9,646 bases of DNA from Gammaproteobacteria bacterium (lineage in GTDB: Bacteria > Pseudomonadota > Gammaproteobacteria > S144-34). Location of the stretch: assembly GCA_015494165.1 (NCBI GenBank), contig WGBS01000124.1:1-9646 (forward strand), in the 5' to 3' direction. Positions 1 through 5,685 of this stretch are shown piece after piece. The number at the start of each line of letters is the position of its first letter. Position 1 is the stretch's first letter. A program made the position numbers and the translations under genes. The notes below the pieces were generated by a model, which saw only the letters and a program-made list of their open reading frames with translations, did no database searches and was not told where the DNA came from.

Positions 1-1
1 G

Positions 2-769
2 CGCCGGCGCGCGCACCCGCCGCTGGCGCTGGTCGGCAAGGGCGTGTGCTTCGACACCGGCGGCGTCAACCTCAAGACGGCGCGCCACATGCAGGGAATG
101 CACGCCGACATGCAGGGAAGCGCGGTCGTCCTCGGCACGCTCGCCGCGCTGACCGAGCTCCGCTGGCCGGGGCCGGTGGACGCCTGGCTCGCCGTCGCCG
201 AGAACCTGGTGGGCCCCGAGGCCTACCGCCCCCACGAGGTGGTGCGCGCCGCCGACGGCACGGCCATCGAGGTGGTGCACACCGACGCCGAGGGCCGCAT
301 GCTGCTCGCCGACGCGCTCGCGCTCGCCGCGCGCGCGCGGCCGGCCGCCATCCTCGACTACGCGACGCTCACGGGCGCGTGCATCTACGCCCTAGGCCCG
401 CGCATGAGCGGCGTGTTCAGCAACCGCGAGGCGCTGCACGCGCCGCTGGTCGAGGCCGGACGCGAGAGCGGCGAGCGGGTCTGGCCCTTCCCGACCGAGC
501 CCGACTACGACGAGGCGCTGCGCAGCGAGGTCGCCGACGTCAAGCAGTGCACCCTCGAGGGCGAGGCCGACCACATCCTCGCCGCGCGCTTCCTCTCGCG
601 CTTCGTGCCGAAGGAGATCCCCTGGGTGCACGTGGACCTCGCCGCCGCCGAGCACAAGGGGGGGCTCGCGCACGTGCCCACGCGCTTCACGGGCTTCGGC
701 GTGCGCTGGACGCTCGCCCTGCTGGGCGATCCCGCGCGCCGCGCACGCCTGCTGGGGGCGGCGCGGTGA
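2..769 (+). CDS. M17 leucyl aminopeptidase family protein, 5'-truncated by the window edge
   Basis: This is the C-terminal catalytic half (255 codons visible) of a cytosolic M17 (PepA/leucyl aminopeptidase-type) metallopeptidase, which removes N-terminal residues from peptides using two divalent metals. The frame is open from base 2, so the start lies outside the window. M17 hallmarks are present in order. VGKG and FDTGG carry the expected Lys and Asp ligands (visible residues 13 and 18), a further Lys is at 25, Asp is at 36 in HADMQGSA, and the signature TDAEGR (residues 94-99) supplies Asp, Glu and the catalytic Arg. The usual AEN segment precedes the signature. E. coli PepA is 503 aa, so about half is missing. 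The region just before the signature differs from classic PepA, so it may belong to a divergent M17 subfamily; I do not assign pepA. Its stop overlaps the GTG start of the next gene by 4 nt, implying translational coupling. Confidence 0.9.
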   Translation, partial: RRRAHPPLALVGKGVCFDTGGVNLKTARHMQGMHADMQGSAVVLGTLAALTELRWPGPVDAWLAVAENLVGPEAYRPHEVVRAADGTAIEVVHTDAEGRMLLADALALAARARPAAILDYATLTGACIYALGPRMSGVFSNREALHAPLVEAGRESGERVWPFPTEPDYDEALRSEVADVKQCTLEGEADHILAARFLSRFVPKEIPWVHVDLAAAEHKGGLAHVPTRFTGFGVRWTLALLGDPARRARLLGAAR

Positions 770-1563
770 GGCGGGCGGCGGCGCTCCTCGCCGTCGTGCT
801 CTGCGCGTTGCCGCCCGCCGCCACGGCGGCCGAGGGCTACGCCGAGGTGCGCTCCCCGCGCGGGGTGACGGTGCCCGTGTGGCACGGGACGCCCGACACC
901 CCCTGGGCCACGGCGGTGCTGCTGCCGGGCGGGGGCGGCGCGCTCGAGCTCGCGCCCGGCGGCATCGGCCGCATGCGCGCCAACACGGTGGTCCGCGCGC
1001 GCGGCCTGCTCGCCGCGGCGGGCATCGCCTTCGCCATCCCGGACGCGCCTTCCGACCGCGGCGACCTCGCCAACTTCCGCCTCACGGCCCGGCACGCCGC
1101 GGACCTGGGCGCGGTCGTCGCGTGGCTGCGCGCGCGGCACCCGGGGGTCCCGGTGTGGCTGGTCGGCGTCTCGCGCGGGGCGATCTCGGCCGCGGCCGCC
1201 GCGGCGCGCCTCGGCCCGCCGCCGCAGGGGCCGGACGGCGTCGTGCTGCTCTCGGCGGTGACGGGCGCCACCTCCTGGGGCGGCGACACGGTGCTCGATG
1301 CCGCCCTCGAGCGCATCCGGGTGCCGGCGCTGGTGGTGCATCACGCGCGCGACGGCTGCGACGTCTCGCCGCTGCCGGGCGCGCGCACGGTGCTGCGGCG
1401 CCTGCGGCGGGCGCCGCGGCGCGAGCTGATCGTCCTGCGCGGCGGCGACGACGAGGACCTCAATCCCTGCCGCGCGCGCACGCACCACGGCTTCCTCGGG
1501 CTCGAGCCCGAGCTCGTGCAGCGGGTGGCGGCGTGGATGCGCGCCGCGGGCGGGCCTCAGTGA
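766..1563 (+). CDS. Exported alpha/beta hydrolase (serine hydrolase fold), substrate unknown
   Basis: A 265-aa protein starting at GTG 766 inside the overlap GTGA with the upstream aminopeptidase stop. A G-rich stretch (754-758) seven bases upstream may serve as ribosome binding site. Residues 1-22 form a signal peptide: Arg-Arg, a hydrophobic core, then an Ala-rich cleavage zone ending near ATA. The mature part has an alpha/beta hydrolase layout: strand ending LLPGGGG (oxyanion region), nucleophile elbow GVSRG with Ser136, a likely acid Asp196 in HHARDGCD, and a His pair (240/241) in THHGF for the catalytic base. Cys198 and Cys235 lie next to the acid and His loops and could form a disulfide after export, which fits a periplasmic location. 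The family includes esterases, lipases and dienelactone-hydrolase-like enzymes; nothing here fixes the substrate. Overlap with the aminopeptidase gene suggests one transcript, although that partner should be cytosolic. The 3' end overlaps the convergent gene by 7 bp. Confidence 0.85.
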   Translation: MRRAAALLAVVLCALPPAATAAEGYAEVRSPRGVTVPVWHGTPDTPWATAVLLPGGGGALELAPGGIGRMRANTVVRARGLLAAAGIAFAIPDAPSDRGDLANFRLTARHAADLGAVVAWLRARHPGVPVWLVGVSRGAISAAAAAARLGPPPQGPDGVVLLSAVTGATSWGGDTVLDAALERIRVPALVVHHARDGCDVSPLPGARTVLRRLRRAPRRELIVLRGGDDEDLNPCRARTHHGFLGLEPELVQRVAAWMRAAGGPQ

Positions 1564-1901
1564 CCCATGCCGCCGAACATGAGGCCCACGCCCATCATGC
1601 CTACGGCGCTCAGGACCGTGACCACGACCGCGACGATGGCGGCGACGCCTCCGACCGTGAAGAAGGTCTTGAGCTTGCCCATCGCCTGCGCGGCCGCTCC
1701 GCCGTCCCCGCCTTCGGCGCGGTCGAGGGCCGTCGCGGCCTGGTACAGGACCACGCCGAGCCAGATCGGCAGCCAGGCGACGACGATCCCCCAGATGGTG
1801 AGCACCATCATGGCGCCATCGATGACGAGAAGCACCGCCAGCACCTTCATCCAGGTGCGGGCCTCCATGAGGGGCGCGAGTAGGTTGTTGTCGTTGCTCA
1901 T
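1557..1901 (-). CDS. DUF5362-like small integral membrane protein
   Basis: A 114-aa membrane protein of unknown function. ATG at 1901 is preferred because a good Shine-Dalgarno (GGGGAGGA on the minus strand) lies about 10 nt upstream. The in-frame ATG at 1910 sits almost on top of that site, and the longer reading frame runs into the pyrC upstream region. After a short polar N-terminus comes a hydrophobic block (about residues 17-59) long enough for two helices, containing GIVVAWLPIWLGVVLYQAA. An acidic/Gly/Ala-rich loop and the motif KLKTFF (76-81) follow, then a third hydrophobic segment (about 83-109) ending Gly/Met-rich. The pattern of W at 17, GI-AWLPIW-G, and a KLKTFF strip before the last helix matches my recollection of the DUF5362 family; that is recognition without a profile search. 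The gene is divergent from pyrC and convergent with the hydrolase gene. No function should be inferred. Confidence 0.8.
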   Translation of the reverse strand: MSNDNNLLAPLMEARTWMKVLAVLLVIDGAMMVLTIWGIVVAWLPIWLGVVLYQAATALDRAEGGDGGAAAQAMGKLKTFFTVGGVAAIVAVVVTVLSAVGMMGVGLMFGGMGH

Positions 1902-1993
1902 GCGCCGCATTCCTCCCCGAGTGGCTTGCGGTAGGATGCCACGCATACGGTAGCCGGAAGCGGCCGCCGCCGCCACCGCCCGGAGCCTCGCCC
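1902..1993. promoter_or_regulatory. Divergent intergenic region between DUF5362 gene and pyrC
   Basis: This 92-bp gap separates two divergently read genes and must hold both promoters if neither is read through. On the + strand TAGGAT (1932-1937) resembles a -10 box and would give a leader of about 50 nt for pyrC; no convincing -35 accompanies it. A TTGCGG at 1926 lacks a good partner at 17 nt. On the - strand no clear -35/-10 pair stands out. A weak GGAG (1982-1985) eight bases before the pyrC ATG and a stronger GGGGAGGA for the minus-strand gene are the likely ribosome binding sites. No PurR-like operator or attenuator was recognised. Confidence 0.3.
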
Positions 1994-3034
1994 ATGCAGC
2001 TCACGCTGACCCGCCCCGACGACTGGCACGTGCACCTGCGCGACGGGCCGGTGCTCGCGCGCGTGCTGCCGCACACGGCCGCGCGCTTCCGCCGCGCGGT
2101 CGTCATGCCGAACCTGAGGCCGCCGGTGGCGACGGCGGAGGCGCTGCGCGCCTACCGCGCGCGCATCCTCGCGGCGCTCCCGCCGGGAGCGGACTTCGAT
2201 CCGCTGATGACGCTCTATCTCACGGACCGCACCACGCCGGCCGAGGTCGCCGCGGCGGCGGCCGCGGGCGCCTTCGCCGCCAAGCTCTATCCCGCGGGCG
2301 CCACCACGCACTCGGACGCCGGCGTGACGGACCTGCAGCGTCTGGACCCCGTGCTCGAGGCGCTCGCGGAGCACGGGCTCGCGCTGCTCGTCCACGGCGA
2401 GGTCACGGACCCGGACGTGGACGTCTTCGACCGCGAGGCGGTGTTCGTCGAGCGCGAGCTCGCGCCGCTCGTCGAGCGCCACCCGCGCCTGCGCGTGGTG
2501 CTCGAGCACGTGACCACGGCCGAGGGCGTGGACTTCGTGCGGGCGGCACCGCCGCGCGTGGCGGCCACCGTCACCGCGCACCACCTGCTCATGAACCGCA
2601 ACGCCCTGTTCGAGGGCGGCCTGCGCCCGCACCACTACTGCCTGCCCGTGCTCAAGCGCGAGCGCCACCGCCGCGCGCTGCTGGAGGCCGTGGCCGAGGG
2701 CCATCCGCGCTTCCTCCTCGGCACCGACAGCGCCCCGCACCCGGCCCGCGCCAAGGAGAGCGCCTGCGGCTGCGCCGGAATCTACACCGCGCACGCGGCC
2801 CTCGAGCTCTACGCCGAGGCCTTCGAGGAGGCCGGCGCACTCGAGCGGCTCGAGGCCTTCGCCGCCTTCCACGGGCCCGACTTCCACGGCCTGCCGCGCA
2901 ACACGGGGACCGTCACGCTCGTGCGCGAGCCCTGGACCGTGCCCGCGGCCTACGGCGAGGGCCCCGAGCGCATCGTGCCACTGCGCGCCGGTGCCACGGT
3001 GCGCTGGCGCCTGGCCGGCGGCAGCGGAATGTGA
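1994..3034 (+). CDS. pyrC: Dihydroorotase (class II, PyrC)
   Basis: Zinc enzyme of cytosolic de novo pyrimidine synthesis that interconverts N-carbamoyl-L-aspartate and L-dihydroorotate. The 346-aa product is close to E. coli PyrC (348 aa), and every metal and catalytic position is present with a constant five-residue offset. His12 and His14 lie in DWHVHLRDG, the carboxylated Lys97 in AKLYPAGATT, His134 in LVHGE, His172 in VLEHVTT, and the catalytic Asp245 in LGTDSAPH. The flexible-loop and substrate regions (NRNALFEGGLRPHHYC, and KESACGCAGIYTA after the Asp) are also typical of the class II enzyme rather than the class I or inactive PyrC-prime forms. The ATG start is supported by the fixed distance to the HxH motif and a weak GGAG eight bases upstream. 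It is divergent from a small membrane protein gene and followed after 72 bp by an exported unknown on the same strand, which has its own ribosome binding site. Confidence 0.97.
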   Translation: MQLTLTRPDDWHVHLRDGPVLARVLPHTAARFRRAVVMPNLRPPVATAEALRAYRARILAALPPGADFDPLMTLYLTDRTTPAEVAAAAAAGAFAAKLYPAGATTHSDAGVTDLQRLDPVLEALAEHGLALLVHGEVTDPDVDVFDREAVFVERELAPLVERHPRLRVVLEHVTTAEGVDFVRAAPPRVAATVTAHHLLMNRNALFEGGLRPHHYCLPVLKRERHRRALLEAVAEGHPRFLLGTDSAPHPARAKESACGCAGIYTAHAALELYAEAFEEAGALERLEAFAAFHGPDFHGLPRNTGTVTLVREPWTVPAAYGEGPERIVPLRAGATVRWRLAGGSGM

Positions 3035-3106
3035 CGGGGCTCACACCGCGAGGCCGGCCGCCCGGGCGACGATCCCGGCCGTCCCGCCACAGGGAGGAAA
3101 GGCACG

Positions 3107-4108
3107 ATGAGGGAACGACGTCCCGCACCCGCCCTGCGCGCGCTGGCCGCCCTCGCCCTGCTCGCCGCGCTGGCGACCGCCCGCGCCGGGGACACGAAGC
3201 TGTGGGTCGGCTTCTACCACGAATCGCCGTCGGCCGATCCGGACCCCACCGCCGGCCTGCTGCTCGCCTGCCTGCCGGAGCACGCGGGCACCTTCCGCGC
3301 GGTCATGGTCTTCTCCTTCACCGGCTGCACGCCCGGCATCGACGCGGGCGTCGTCGAGGGCCGTGTCGGGCCACCCGAGGCCGGGGCGCGCACGGTGGAG
3401 GGCCGCTGGTCCGGCCGCGTCGACGGCCAGCCCCTGTCGGGGTCCTTCTCCGGCGTCCGGCACACGGGCCTGGTGCCCATCACGGCAGGGCACCACGCGG
3501 GCACACACGATCTGCAGGGCGAGTGGTCGCTCGACGGCGGCGGGCGCTGGGTGGGGACCCCGGGGCCCGAGGAATGCGGCTACCACGTCGGCGGCCGCGG
3601 CCACTGGCGGCTGGTGCCGCCCGGGACCGCCACCCACGGCATCGTTCTTGGCCGCATGGACACCTGGGCCGAAACCCAGATCGACCACCTCAACCTGGAC
3701 TGGCACTCGCCCCTGCCCGCGGACGCCTACGTGCTGGCGGTGGTCCACCCCGAGACCTTCTGCCGCGAGCTCGGGCGCCTCGGCGGCGATCCCGCGCGGC
3801 TGGCCGGCGCGCTGCCGCGCGCGGTCGCCTGGGCCGGGGCCACCGACGCCACCCGCATCCACCTCGGCGGCGGACCGCGCTACGCGCGGGTGCCGCCCGG
3901 GCACACGGTGCTCGAGGCCTTCCGCGGCACGGCACGCCTGCAGGGCACGCCGGGGCTGCCCTCCCCGCTGGCGGTCCTCATGCCGGGCCGTGGGCTGCTC
4001 AGCGCCGGCGGGGTGCAGCAGGTGATCGGCGTGGCCAGCATGTACGTGCGTCCCGCGCTCCCCACGTCTGGCGGCCGCTTCGAGCAGCTGCCGGACTGGG
4101 CGCATTGA
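3107..4108 (+). CDS. Exported protein of unknown function (333 aa)
   Basis: I do not recognise this family. The ATG at 3107 follows a strong Shine-Dalgarno (GGGAGGAAA, from 3092). Residues 1-27 are a clear signal peptide: several Arg, an Ala/Leu-rich core, and an ARA cleavage site before Gly28. The mature protein has four Cys (55, 74, 157, 219), compatible with two disulfides in the periplasm or outside the cell. It begins WVGFYHE and is rich in Gly, Trp and short alternating segments such as EGRWSGRVDG and SGSFSG, suggesting a beta-rich fold in the first half. His-containing stretches (around GHHAGTHD, residues 128-135, and HLNLDWH, near 195-201) could bind metal, but there is no recognisable motif. 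No transmembrane segment or lipobox is visible after the signal peptide. It follows pyrC on the same strand (72 bp apart) and ends just before the repeat block. That the frame is real rests on signal peptide, ribosome site and protein-like composition. Confidence 0.75.
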   Translation: MRERRPAPALRALAALALLAALATARAGDTKLWVGFYHESPSADPDPTAGLLLACLPEHAGTFRAVMVFSFTGCTPGIDAGVVEGRVGPPEAGARTVEGRWSGRVDGQPLSGSFSGVRHTGLVPITAGHHAGTHDLQGEWSLDGGGRWVGTPGPEECGYHVGGRGHWRLVPPGTATHGIVLGRMDTWAETQIDHLNLDWHSPLPADAYVLAVVHPETFCRELGRLGGDPARLAGALPRAVAWAGATDATRIHLGGGPRYARVPPGHTVLEAFRGTARLQGTPGLPSPLAVLMPGRGLLSAGGVQQVIGVASMYVRPALPTSGGRFEQLPDWAH

Positions 4109-4119
4109 CCCGGCAGGTT

Positions 4120-4209
4120 ACGGGAGACGGGTGACGGGAGACGGGAAAGACCAAACGGCTGCGCGCGGAGCGCGCTCCAACCCTCGTCTCCCGAACCTCG
4201 TCTCCCGCC
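4120..4209 (+). repeat. 90-bp intergenic repeat element, copy 1
   Basis: The left arm is four strict seven-base units of ACGGGAG type starting at 4120, 4127, 4134 and 4141. The core contains AAAGACCAAACGG and a GCGCGC-GGA-GCGCGC hairpin (4161-4175). The right arm carries the same heptamer inverted, CGTCTCC, at 4185 and 4199 with one diverged unit between. CGGGAGACG (4135-4143) can pair with CGTCTCCCG (4185-4193), so the whole unit can form a stem with the GC-rich hairpin at its tip. Copy 2 lies exactly 141 bp downstream with 6 mismatches and no gap. No coding capacity or transposase link is visible. Confidence 0.85.
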
Positions 4210-4260
4210 TCTCCGCCGCAGGCGGGCAAGGCTGGAAGCCGCTCCCGCATGTGGAAGTGA

Positions 4261-4350
4261 ACGGGAGACGGGTCGCGGGAGACGGGAAAGACCAAACGGC
4301 CGCGCGCGGAGCGCGCACCAACCCTCGTCTCCCGAACCCCGCCTCCCGCC
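4261..4350 (+). repeat. 90-bp intergenic repeat element, copy 2
   Basis: Aligns ungapped with copy 1 over 90 positions with 6 substitutions (about 93% identity). The ACGG-type heptamers of the left arm, the AAAGACCAAACGG core, the GCGCGC-GGA-GCGCGC hairpin and the inverted CGTCTCC right arm are kept; one heptamer has become GCGGGAG. The second inverted unit is altered to CGCCTCC. Preservation of the arms suggests a recent duplication or selection on structure. Confidence 0.85.
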
Positions 4351-4361
4351 ACTCTCAGTGC

Positions 4362-4417
4362 ACGGGAGACGGGTCACGATTCACTGTTCACCGTCAACCG
4401 TGGACCGTAAGCCGACC
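4362..4417. repeat. Degenerate period-7 repeat array that switches strand
   Basis: Eight consecutive seven-base units begin at 4362, 4369, 4376, 4383, 4390, 4397, 4404 and 4411. Seven of them begin with AC and the last with GC. The first two are ACGG-type like the arms of the neighbouring 90-bp element (ACGGGAG, ACGGGTC). The next two are transitional, and units 5-7 read ACCGTNN, which is the ACGG motif on the opposite strand. The register never slips. The array ends about 54 bp before the rnt candidate -10 box. It contains CCGTGGACCGT (4398-4408), which recurs inverted at 7868-7878. Confidence 0.75.
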
Positions 4418-4470
4418 GCCGCCTCCCGCCTGCTGCCCGCCGCACACCGCAAACTGCACACCGAATCCGG

Positions 4471-4476
4471 TATGCT
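4471..4476 (+). promoter_or_regulatory. Candidate -10 box of rnt (TATGCT)
   Basis: TATGCT matches TATAAT at 4 of 6 positions and sits 7 nt before the preferred rnt ATG, where a -10 would place the transcript start at or next to that ATG. No Shine-Dalgarno precedes the ATG, which fits a leaderless mRNA. No good -35 is present at 16-18 nt upstream. The same box contains an in-frame ATG (4472), so the alternative is a start four codons earlier. Confidence 0.4.
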
Positions 4477-4483
4477 TGCCGCC

Positions 4484-5212
4484 ATGTCCGAGGAACGGGA
4501 GACGAAACCCGCCTCGCCGATGGCGGGGCGCTTCCGCGGCTTCCTGCCGGTGGTGGTGGACGTCGAGACCGGCGGCTTCGACCCCCGCAGGGACGCCCTG
4601 CTCGAGATCGCGGCCGTGCTGCTGCGCATGGACGAGCACGGGCGGCTCTACCGCGACGCGACGCACGCCGTGCACGTCCAGCCCTTCGAGGGGGCGAACA
4701 TCGAGCGCAAGTCGCTCGAGTTCACGGGCATCGACCCCTGGCACCCCTTCCGCTTCGCGGTGCCCGAGAAGGAGGCGCTCGAGCGCGTCTTCAAGCCGGT
4801 GCGCAAGCTGATGAAGGAGACCGGCTGCAAGCGCGCCATCCTCGTCGGCCACAACGCGGCCTTCGACCTCGCCTTCGTCAACGCGGCCGCCGAGCGCGCC
4901 GGCGTCAAGCGCAATCCCTTCCACCCCTTCAGCACCTTCGACACGGTCTCGCTCGCGGGCCTCGCCTACGGCCAGACCGTGCTGCGGCGCGCCGTCGAGG
5001 CGGCGGGCATCCCGTGGGACGAGCGCGAGGCGCACTCGGCCATCTACGACGCCGAGCGCACCGCCGACCTCTTCTGCGCCATCGTCAACCGCTGGCGCGA
5101 GCTCGAGGAGAAGGCCGCCGCCTGGGACCGCCTGCACGGCGGCGCGGCGGCGGGAGCCGAGGCGGCGGAGGCGGGCGGCGCGCCGCCGGCCGCGGGCGAG
5201 GCGGAGGGCTGA
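4484..5212 (+). CDS. rnt: Ribonuclease T (DEDDh 3'-5' exoribonuclease)
   Basis: RNase T trims 3' ends of tRNA, 5S and 23S rRNA and other small RNAs, acting as a cytosolic homodimer. The five catalytic residues of the DEDDh fold are present and offset from E. coli by three: Asp26 and Glu28 in VDVETGG, Asp128 in HNAAFD, His184 in AHSAIYD, and Asp189. The segment RFRGFLPVVVDVETGG and the KSLEFTGIDPWHPFR block are typical of RNase T rather than DNA polymerase III epsilon. ATG 4484 is chosen because it keeps the family spacing; ATG 4472 would add four residues and overlaps the candidate -10 box. At 242 aa it is longer than E. coli RNase T (215 aa) because of an Ala/Gly/Glu-rich C-terminal tail from about residue 215, probably disordered. 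It is tail to tail with grxD, with 3 bp between the stop codons. Confidence 0.96.
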   Translation: MSEERETKPASPMAGRFRGFLPVVVDVETGGFDPRRDALLEIAAVLLRMDEHGRLYRDATHAVHVQPFEGANIERKSLEFTGIDPWHPFRFAVPEKEALERVFKPVRKLMKETGCKRAILVGHNAAFDLAFVNAAAERAGVKRNPFHPFSTFDTVSLAGLAYGQTVLRRAVEAAGIPWDEREAHSAIYDAERTADLFCAIVNRWRELEEKAAAWDRLHGGAAAGAEAAEAGGAPPAAGEAEG

Positions 5213-5224
5213 GCCTCAGCCCTC
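5204..5224. terminator. Palindrome across the convergent rnt/grxD stop codons (possible bidirectional terminator)
   Basis: GAGGGCTGAG (5204-5213) and CTCAGCCCTC (5215-5224) are perfect 10-base reverse complements around one central base. The rnt TGA (5210-5212) lies in the left arm and the grxD stop (TCA on the + strand, 5216-5218) in the right arm, so both transcripts would end in the same hairpin. No U-tract follows on either strand, so intrinsic termination would be inefficient. RNA 3'-end protection or simple coincidence of two Glu-Gly-stop ends are alternatives. Confidence 0.4.
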
Positions 5225-5581
5225 GCCGCCCGCGTCCTCCTGCCCGGCACGTTCGCGGTGGCGCTCGACGGCCTCGCGCACCATCTTCTGGAGCTCGCCC
5301 TTCTCGAACAGCTCCAGCGTGATGTCGCAGCCGCCGACGAGCTCGCCGCCGATGTAGAGCTGCGGGAAGGTGGGCCAGTTGGCGAAGCGCGGCAGGTTCT
5401 CGAAGATCTCGGGGTCCATCAGGACGTTGACGTAGGCGAAATCCACGCCGCACTGCCTGAGCGCCTGCGCGGCGCGCGCGGAGTAGCCGCACATGGGGAA
5501 GTCCGGCGTCCCCTTCATGTAGAGGATCACCGGGTTGCTCTCCACCTGCTTGCGGATGCGCTCGAGAACGTCGTCGGTCAT
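5216..5581 (-). CDS. grxD: Monothiol glutaredoxin, Grx4/GrxD family
   Basis: A 121-aa single-domain monothiol glutaredoxin. Members bind a [2Fe-2S] cluster at a dimer interface with glutathione and deliver or sense Fe-S clusters, often with BolA proteins. Visible hallmarks: Lys23 in YMKGTPDFP (glutathione contact), the active-site motif around Cys31, the WPTFPQLY block (69-76) with the cis-Pro, and GGCDI (83-87). The active site reads CGYS instead of the usual CGFS, a conservative Phe-to-Tyr change. Start ATG 5581 gives the standard N-terminus; a G-rich stretch (GGGGGAG) lies close upstream as a poor ribosome binding site. The C-terminus has a short Glu/Gly tail. It faces rnt tail to tail. 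asnO ends 104 bp upstream on the same strand, so read-through from asnO is possible. Confidence 0.95.
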   Translation of the reverse strand: MTDDVLERIRKQVESNPVILYMKGTPDFPMCGYSARAAQALRQCGVDFAYVNVLMDPEIFENLPRFANWPTFPQLYIGGELVGGCDITLELFEKGELQKMVREAVERHRERAGQEDAGGEG

Positions 5582-5685
5582 GGCTCCCCCGTGTGAACTC
5601 GCCGTGCCCTGTCCCGGCCGCGCCGGGAGGGCCGCCTAGTCTACGCCCCCGTCCGGGGGGAATAAAGGCAGGGCCAGTGGCGTTA
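5582..5685. other. 104-bp gap between asnO and grxD with two stem-loops
   Basis: Two hairpins are visible: CCCGGC/GCCGGG with a CGC loop (5613-5627) and CCCCC/GGGGG with a 5-nt loop (5646-5660). The second lies about 25 bases past the asnO stop on the minus strand but has no downstream U-tract, since its TTTATT comes before the stem, so it is a weak terminator candidate. TAGACT-like bases between the two hairpins could be a grxD -10 box on the minus strand; no good -35 was found. Confidence 0.3.

Larger units (their letters stand above)
4109..4483. other. 375-bp non-coding block with repeats between the exported unknown and rnt
   Basis: No credible gene is seen here on either strand; frames open only because of the GC-rich repeats. 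Contents in order: a 90-bp element (4120-4209), a spacer with small hairpins such as CCGCC/GGCGG (4212-4224) and GGCT/AGCC, a second copy of the element (4261-4350), a period-7 array (4362-4417), then about 50 bp of Pro/Ala-codon-like GC-rich sequence and the candidate rnt -10 box at 4471. There is no U-tract terminator for the upstream gene. Confidence 0.7.

Noticed and set aside
46..765. Long + strand open frame upstream of GTG 766, apparently extending the hydrolase to over 500 aa
   Set aside because: The upstream part is Arg-rich and runs in another frame over the well-conserved M17 aminopeptidase; the signal peptide begins exactly at 766.
2..769. Assigning the truncated peptidase to the M42 peptidase of the NAGGN cluster
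   Set aside because: The motifs VGKG, FDTGG and TDAEGR are M17 hallmarks; it is also over 5 kb from asnO on the opposite strand.
505..2106. Long minus-strand open frame of over 500 codons
   Set aside because: Arg/Gly/His-rich shadow antisense to the aminopeptidase, hydrolase and pyrC start, with no recognisable motif; a by-product of high GC.
4131..4377. Short frames across the 4120-4377 repeats on both strands
   Set aside because: They translate the repeat twice, giving duplicated peptide segments, without ribosome sites or domain features; non-coding repeat is simpler.
4120..4417. CRISPR array
   Set aside because: Only two long near-identical units with a 51-bp spacer, internal heptamers and no cas genes; not a repeat-spacer structure.
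4358..4483. N-terminal extension of RNase T to the upstream ATG at 4358
   Set aside because: It would translate the period-7 array; the 4484 start keeps the E. coli spacing of all catalytic residues.
5646..5660. Intrinsic terminator of asnO
   Set aside because: A CCCCC/GGGGG stem exists but lacks a U-tract after it on the minus strand; kept only as a stem-loop within the gap.
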